Part shown: in pieces, positions 6,255 through 9,596 of the stretch
Position numbering within the stretch: the stretch's first letter is position 1
Layout: the number at the start of each line of letters is the position of its first letter
From: JBOGFC01 sp050742155
GTDB lineage: Bacteria; Actinomycetota; Acidimicrobiia; Spongiisociales; JALYHC01
Reading direction: 5' to 3'
DNA length: 9,596 nucleotides
Assembly (NCBI GenBank): GCA_050742155.1
Contig: JBOGFC010000085.1
Location: 1-9,596, forward strand
The notes under the pieces: model-generated
Told to the model about the DNA's origin: nothing
The model's database searches: none
What the model saw: the letters and a program-made list of their open reading frames with translations, nothing else
Program-made: the position numbers and the translations under genes

Positions 6255-6628
6255 ACATCGTCGGGTTGGGAATGGACTTGGCGGAGGTGGAACGGGTCCG
6301 CCGCCTGCTGGAGCAGTATCCGGGGTTCCCCGAGCGGGTCTTCACCGAGCACGAGCGTGGCTATGCGGCTCGCTTCGCCAACCCGGCCCGACGCTATGCG
6401 GCTCGCTTCGCCGCCAAGGAGGCGGTGATGAAGAGCCTGGGGGTGGGCTGGCGCGACGTCCGGTGGCGGGACATCGAGATCACCGGGGGTGGCCGACCGG
6501 AGGTTCGGCTCTCCGGCACGGCCGCCGCCCGGGCCGAGTCGCTGGGCGTGGCGGAGGTGCTGGTCACCATCACCCACACCGACCATCAGGCCATGGTGGT
6601 GGCCATCGCCCTGGCGCCTCACCCCTGA
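6251..6628 (+). CDS. acpS: Holo-[acyl-carrier-protein] synthase (4'-phosphopantetheinyl transferase)
   Basis: AcpS transfers 4'-phosphopantetheine from coenzyme A to a serine of apo-acyl carrier protein, activating it for fatty acid synthesis. The 125-residue product is typical in length. It has the N-terminal VGLGMDLAEVERVR (4-17) with metal ligand Asp9, and ARFAAKEAVMKSLG (51-64) with metal ligand Glu57 and the conserved Lys. The C-terminus has the ITHTDHQAMVVAIA strand. The ATG overlaps the stop of the acetyltransferase (ATGA). Residues 38-43 and 49-54 are identical (YAARFA) because of an exact 20-bp direct DNA repeat; the second copy is the conserved one. acpS followed by nnr and alr is a common bacterial arrangement. 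Confidence 0.95.
   Translation: MNIVGLGMDLAEVERVRRLLEQYPGFPERVFTEHERGYAARFANPARRYAARFAAKEAVMKSLGVGWRDVRWRDIEITGGGRPEVRLSGTAAARAESLGVAEVLVTITHTDHQAMVVAIALAPHP
6360..6412 (+). repeat. In-frame 20-bp direct repeat inside acpS
   Basis: GCTATGCGGCTCGCTTCGCC occurs exactly at 6360-6379 and at 6393-6412. The 33-bp offset is 11 codons, so both copies encode the same peptide, YAARFA. The second copy belongs to the conserved ARFAAKEA catalytic segment. The first fills the variable region before it, suggesting a short slippage duplication or conversion. Confidence 0.9.
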
Positions 6629-6633
6629 CCGGA

Positions 6634-6684
6634 CGTTCTTGTGACGCTTATCCACCCCTGTGGTGGGCAACCGTCACAAGAATG
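6634..6684 (+). repeat. 51-base palindromic hairpin between acpS and nnr
   Basis: TTCTTGTGACG (6636-6646) and CGTCACAAGAA (6672-6682) are perfect 11-base reverse complements. One G-T wobble and a C-G pair outside extend the arms to 13. The interior is 25 bases and holds a centred inner stem, CCACC (6652-6656) with GGTGG (6662-6666). It starts six bases after the acpS stop and has no T-run. Its geometry (13-25-13 with a centred 5-bp inner stem) is the same as the hairpin after glmM although the sequences differ. It may end or stabilise the acpS-side transcript. Confidence 0.8.
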
Positions 6685-6690
6685 GGTCGG

Positions 6691-6696
6691 TACGAT
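6691..6696 (+). promoter_or_regulatory. Possible -10 box for nnr-alr
   Basis: TACGAT fits TANNNT well and ends eight bases before the TTG proposed as the nnr start. It falls in the only sizeable gap of the downstream half of the cluster, just after the hairpin, so a secondary promoter here would be logical. No good -35 box stands 16-18 bases upstream. If used, it would give an almost leaderless mRNA. Confidence 0.35.
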
Positions 6697-6704
6697 GCGG
6701 GGCG

Positions 6705-8120
6705 TTGAAGCTGGTCCTCAGCCCTGAAGCGGCGGCCGCTCTCGATGCGGCCGCCAAAGAGCCCGTCGAGACGCTGATGGAACGGGCCGGTCTGGCGGTG
6801 GCGCTGGCGGCTGCACGGATGGGGGCCCGCTACGGGTGGCGGGTGATCGTGCTGGCCGGGCCGGGTAACAACGGTGGGGATGGTTACGTGGCGGCCCGCT
6901 TCTTGGCGGAGCGGGGAGTGGCCGTCGAGGTGCGAGCCCTCGACCCGCCCAAGTCGGCCGGTGCACAGTGGGCCAGGCGCCGCGCGGAGCGCGCCGGTGT
7001 TCGGGTGGGGGAGTGGGGTCCCCCGCAACCGGCCGACCTGGTCATCGACGCCCTCTTCGGGTCCGGGTTCCACGGGTCGCTCCCGGACGAGGTGCTGCCG
7101 TGGACTGGGGTGGACACTCCGGTGCTGGCGGTGGACGTCCCCAGCGGCCTCGATGCCGCCACCGGCCAGGTCCAGGACGGCGGCTTCAGGGCCGCCCGCA
7201 CAGTCACCTTCCACGCCCTCAAGGTCGGCCACCTGATCGGGGAGGGCCCGGAGCGCTGCGGCCGGATGGAGGTGGCCGACATCGGTCTGTCGGGGGGAGA
7301 CCCCGAGTTCTGGCTATGCGAGGAAGAGGACGCTCCCCGGCCGGGGCGTACCCGCACCGCCCACAAGTGGTCGGCCGGGGCGGTGATGGTGGTGGGGGGC
7401 TCACCGGGGATCAGCGGGGCGGCCCTGCTGGCGGCTCGCTCCGCCTTGGAGGGCGGGGCGGGGTCGGTGGCCCTGGCCTGTCCCGGGGGCCTGCAGCCGG
7501 TCTACGAGACGATGGCGCCGGGAATCCTCAAGGTCGGGATCGGCAAGGGGGAACGCTTCGCCCCGGACGATGCGGCCGCCCTGCTGGAAGGCGCCCATCG
7601 CTACGACGTGCTGGCGGTGGGCCCGGGACTCGGATCGGGCCAGCGGGCGTTGGTGGCGAGCGTTCTCGAGTCGTGGGAGGGCCCGGTGGTGCTGGACGCC
7701 GACGGGCTCAACGCGGTGGAGGACCGAGACCTGCTGGGGCGCCGGGACCGGCCGACGGTGCTGACCCCGCATCCCGGCGAGTTCCGGCGCCTGACCGGGA
7801 AGGAGGCCGGCTTTCGGGCCGCGAGCGAGTTCGCTTCGGCCACCGGGACGGTGGTCCTGCTCAAGGGCAACCCCACCTTCGTGATGGGAAGAGAGCGCTG
7901 GGTGGTGACCAGCGGAGGTCCGGAGCTGGCCTCCATCGGCACCGGGGACGTGCTGACCGGCCTGCTGGCGGCGATGTGGGCCCGGGGGCTGGAGGCCGAG
8001 ACGGCGGCTCGCTCGGCCGCCTACTGGCACGGACGGGCCGGAGCCGCCCTGGCCGCCCGTGGCACGGTCACGGCCGAGGCGCTGGCCGCCGAGATCGGGG
8101 GCTGGGTGTGGGGGTTGTGA
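6705..8120 (+). CDS. nnr: Bifunctional NAD(P)H-hydrate epimerase / ADP-dependent NAD(P)H-hydrate dehydratase
   Basis: The enzyme repairs NADHX and NADPHX, hydrated dead-end forms of the reduced cofactors. The N-terminal epimerase interconverts the R and S forms and the C-terminal domain dehydrates the S form using ADP. From TTG 6705 the protein is 471 residues. The YjeF-N epimerase domain (about 1-205) shows GPGNNGGDGYVAAR (52-65), DALFGSG (115-121) and DVPSGLDA (144-151). The ribokinase-like dehydratase domain (about 215-470) shows KWSAGAVMVVGG (221-232), GPGLG (306-310), DADGLNA (331-337), LTPHPGEF (353-360), LLKGNPTFV (385-393) and GTGDVLTG (412-419), with the likely catalytic Asp415. TTG gives the usual family beginning (MKLVLSPEAA). 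A GTG at 6660 would add 15 residues and fall inside the hairpin, so it is less likely. It overlaps alr by four bases. Confidence 0.94.
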   Translation: MKLVLSPEAAAALDAAAKEPVETLMERAGLAVALAAARMGARYGWRVIVLAGPGNNGGDGYVAARFLAERGVAVEVRALDPPKSAGAQWARRRAERAGVRVGEWGPPQPADLVIDALFGSGFHGSLPDEVLPWTGVDTPVLAVDVPSGLDAATGQVQDGGFRAARTVTFHALKVGHLIGEGPERCGRMEVADIGLSGGDPEFWLCEEEDAPRPGRTRTAHKWSAGAVMVVGGSPGISGAALLAARSALEGGAGSVALACPGGLQPVYETMAPGILKVGIGKGERFAPDDAAALLEGAHRYDVLAVGPGLGSGQRALVASVLESWEGPVVLDADGLNAVEDRDLLGRRDRPTVLTPHPGEFRRLTGKEAGFRAASEFASATGTVVLLKGNPTFVMGRERWVVTSGGPELASIGTGDVLTGLLAAMWARGLEAETAARSAAYWHGRAGAALAARGTVTAEALAAEIGGWVWGL

Positions 8121-9214
8121 GGCCGTCCTGGGTGGAGGTGGACCTGGCGGCGGTGGCCCACAACCTGCGGGAGATCGCCGGGGCTGTGGCGCCGGCGGCC
8201 GTCTGCGCGGTGGTGAAGGCGGACGCCTACGGTCACGGAGACGTCCCGGTAGCCGAGGCGGCCCTCGAGGCGGGAGCGGAGTGGCTGGCGGTGGCGCTGG
8301 TGGAAGAGGGGATTCGCCTGCGAGAGGCGGGCATCGACGCTCCCATCCTGCTCCTCTCGGAGCCCCCATCCGAGGCGGCCGAGCAGACAGTGGCCCGGGG
8401 ATTGACGCCCACCATCTACCGGCGGGAGTTTCTGGCGGCGCTGGACCGGGTGACCGAGGACATCCTGCCGGTCCACGTCAAGGTGGACACCGGCATGCAC
8501 CGGGTGGGGGCCGACCCCGAGGAGGCGCTGGAGCTGGCCCGACGGGTGGCGACCTCCGATCGCCTCGACCTGGAGGGGGTGTGGACCCACCTGGCCGTGG
8601 CGGAGTCCGACCCCGACTTCACCAAGCGGCAGTTGGAAGTCTTTGAGGAGTTCCTGGTGGCGCTCCGGTCCGAGGGCATCGAGCCGCGCATGGTGCATGC
8701 CGCCAACACCGCCGGCGCCCTCCAATACCCCGAGGCGCGCTACGACCTGGTCCGGGTGGGCCTGGGAGTGTACGGCCTGCGCCCCGCCCCGCACGTGGGG
8801 GCGGGGCTCGAGCTCCACCCCGCCCTGCGGGTGGTCTCTCAGGTCTCGATGATGCGACGTCTCCCCGCGGGTGCCCGGCCGTCCTACGGGCGGCGGCGGC
8901 CCATGCCGGCCGAGGGCACCGTGGTCACCGTCCCCCTCGGTTATGCCGACGGGCTTCCCCGCCTGCTCGGCGAGCGAGGTGCCGAGGTGCTGATCGGCGG
9001 CCGCCGGCTCCCCTTCGCCGGGACGGTCACCATGGACCACATCCTGGTCGACGCCGACGGCGTAGAGGTGGCGGTGGGGGACGAGGTCGTGCTCCTCGGG
9101 CGGCAGGGCGACCAGGAGGTGACCGCCGACGAGTGGGCCGAGCTCCTGGGCACCCTCAACTACGAGGTGGTCTGCCAGATCGGGCCCCGCCTGCCCCGGC
9201 GCTACCGCAGATGA
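8117..9214 (+). CDS. alr: Alanine racemase
   Basis: Alr is the PLP-dependent cytoplasmic enzyme that makes D-alanine for peptidoglycan. The product is 365 residues with the normal two domains: an N-terminal TIM barrel (about 1-230) and a C-terminal beta domain. The PLP lysine is K34 in AVVKADAYGHG. KVDTGMHRVG (122-131) carries the substrate-side Arg129, and RVGLGVYG (213-220) gives the Arg that contacts the PLP pyridine nitrogen. The second catalytic residue is Tyr276 in GYADGLPR, and MD at 306-307 is in the usual C-terminal segment. That segment reads AGTVTMD where many homologues have GRVCMD or GRVSMD. The start is GTG 8117, overlapping the nnr TGA (GTGA); a GTG at 8108 is an alternative. 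The only close ribosome-binding signal is a G-run within nnr. The stop overlaps the next ATG. Confidence 0.95.
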   Translation: MRPSWVEVDLAAVAHNLREIAGAVAPAAVCAVVKADAYGHGDVPVAEAALEAGAEWLAVALVEEGIRLREAGIDAPILLLSEPPSEAAEQTVARGLTPTIYRREFLAALDRVTEDILPVHVKVDTGMHRVGADPEEALELARRVATSDRLDLEGVWTHLAVAESDPDFTKRQLEVFEEFLVALRSEGIEPRMVHAANTAGALQYPEARYDLVRVGLGVYGLRPAPHVGAGLELHPALRVVSQVSMMRRLPAGARPSYGRRRPMPAEGTVVTVPLGYADGLPRLLGERGAEVLIGGRRLPFAGTVTMDHILVDADGVEVAVGDEVVLLGRQGDQEVTADEWAELLGTLNYEVVCQIGPRLPRRYRR

Positions 9215-9596
9215 CCATCACCGCCGTCCCCGGGGTGCGCGTGGGCCACTGGACCGACCCGGTCGGCCTGACCGGGGTGACGGTGGTGGTGTTCCCGGAG
9301 CCCAACGTGGCGGCGGTGGAGGTGCGGGGAGCCGCCCCGGGCAGCCGGGAGACCGCGCTCCTGGAGCCGGGGATGCGGGTGGAGACCGTCCAGGCGATCG
9401 TCCTGTCGGGCGGAAGCGCTTTCGGGCTGGCGGCCGCCGACGGGGTGGTCCGCGAGCTGGAGTCGGACGGACGGGGGCACCCGACGCCCATGGGCGTGGT
9501 GCCGATCGTGCCGGCGGCGGTCATCTTCGACCTCGGCGTCGGGGATGCCAAGGCTCGGCCGGGGCCGGAAGGGGGGGCGGCCGCCTACCGGGCGGC
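9211..9596 (+). CDS. P1-family (S58, DmpA-like) peptidase, 5' part only
   Basis: The reading frame starts at ATG 9211 (overlapping the alr TGA as ATGA) and is open to the window edge, giving 128 codons. The translation begins MTITAVPGVRVGHWTDP and contains the family landmarks GAAPGSRETALLEPG, VLSGGSAFGLAAADGV and VPIVPAAVIFDLGVGD. These match the N-terminal part of the P1/S58 family, which includes the aminopeptidase DmpA and nylon-oligomer hydrolase relatives. Those enzymes self-cleave before an internal Ser or Thr nucleophile, which would lie beyond the window and cannot be checked here. The substrate cannot be read from the sequence. Its four-base overlap with alr suggests co-expression with cell-wall and housekeeping genes. 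Confidence 0.9.
   Translation, partial: MTITAVPGVRVGHWTDPVGLTGVTVVVFPEPNVAAVEVRGAAPGSRETALLEPGMRVETVQAIVLSGGSAFGLAAADGVVRELESDGRGHPTPMGVVPIVPAAVIFDLGVGDAKARPGPEGGAAAYRA

Noticed and set aside
6639..6679. CRP-like operator from TTGTGAC and GTCACAA
   Set aside because: The half-sites are more than 25 bases apart, whereas CRP sites have a 6-base gap; hairpin pairing explains them better.

Overview
The window is G+C-rich, gene-dense chromosomal DNA, most likely from an actinobacterium (Actinomycetota), possibly a deep-branching or uncultured lineage. The reasons are the base composition, the use of GTG and TTG starts, and the gene order rplM-rpsI-glmM-glmS-acpS-nnr-alr, which resembles the block downstream of the ribosomal protein operons in many actinobacteria. 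I cannot place it more finely without a search.

Layout. Positions 1-207 hold about two and a half tandem copies of an 81-84 bp repeat rich in short inverted repeats. The threonine dehydratase gene (ilvA, minus strand) ends inside the last repeat copy, so its final ten codons and its stop are repeat-derived. A 100-bp divergent gap (1423-1522) separates ilvA from the plus-strand cluster and carries a good sigma-70-type promoter and a leader hairpin for rplM. The cluster then reads rplM, rpsI, glmM, a 270-bp regulatory gap, glmS, a GNAT acetyltransferase, acpS, a 76-bp gap with a hairpin and a -10-like box, nnr (NAD(P)HX epimerase/dehydratase), alr, and the 5' part of a P1-family (S58) peptidase that runs off the right edge. 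Most junctions overlap by 1-4 bases or are only a few bases apart, as expected for an operon.

The standout is the glmM-glmS gap. It contains a recognisable glmS ribozyme (about 3808-3941): the cleavage-site sequence A|GCGCC, a P1-like hairpin, the GACGAGG and CGGCGGATGCC core elements, and P2, P3, P4 and P4.1 helices that all pair. This self-cleaving RNA responds to glucosamine-6-phosphate, the product of GlmS, and is best known from Firmicutes. It is flanked upstream by a 51-base hairpin with perfect 13-bp arms ending 7 bases before the cleavage site, and downstream by a hairpin that pairs with the glmS Shine-Dalgarno sequence.

How the genes work together. GlmS makes glucosamine-6-phosphate from fructose-6-phosphate and glutamine, and GlmM isomerises it to glucosamine-1-phosphate for UDP-GlcNAc. 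Alr makes D-alanine for the peptidoglycan stem peptide. AcpS activates acyl carrier protein for lipid synthesis, and Nnr repairs damaged NAD(P)H. Together with L13 and S9 this is a growth-coupled housekeeping cluster. The ribozyme would let glmS be turned down alone, while rplM-rpsI-glmM upstream stay expressed.
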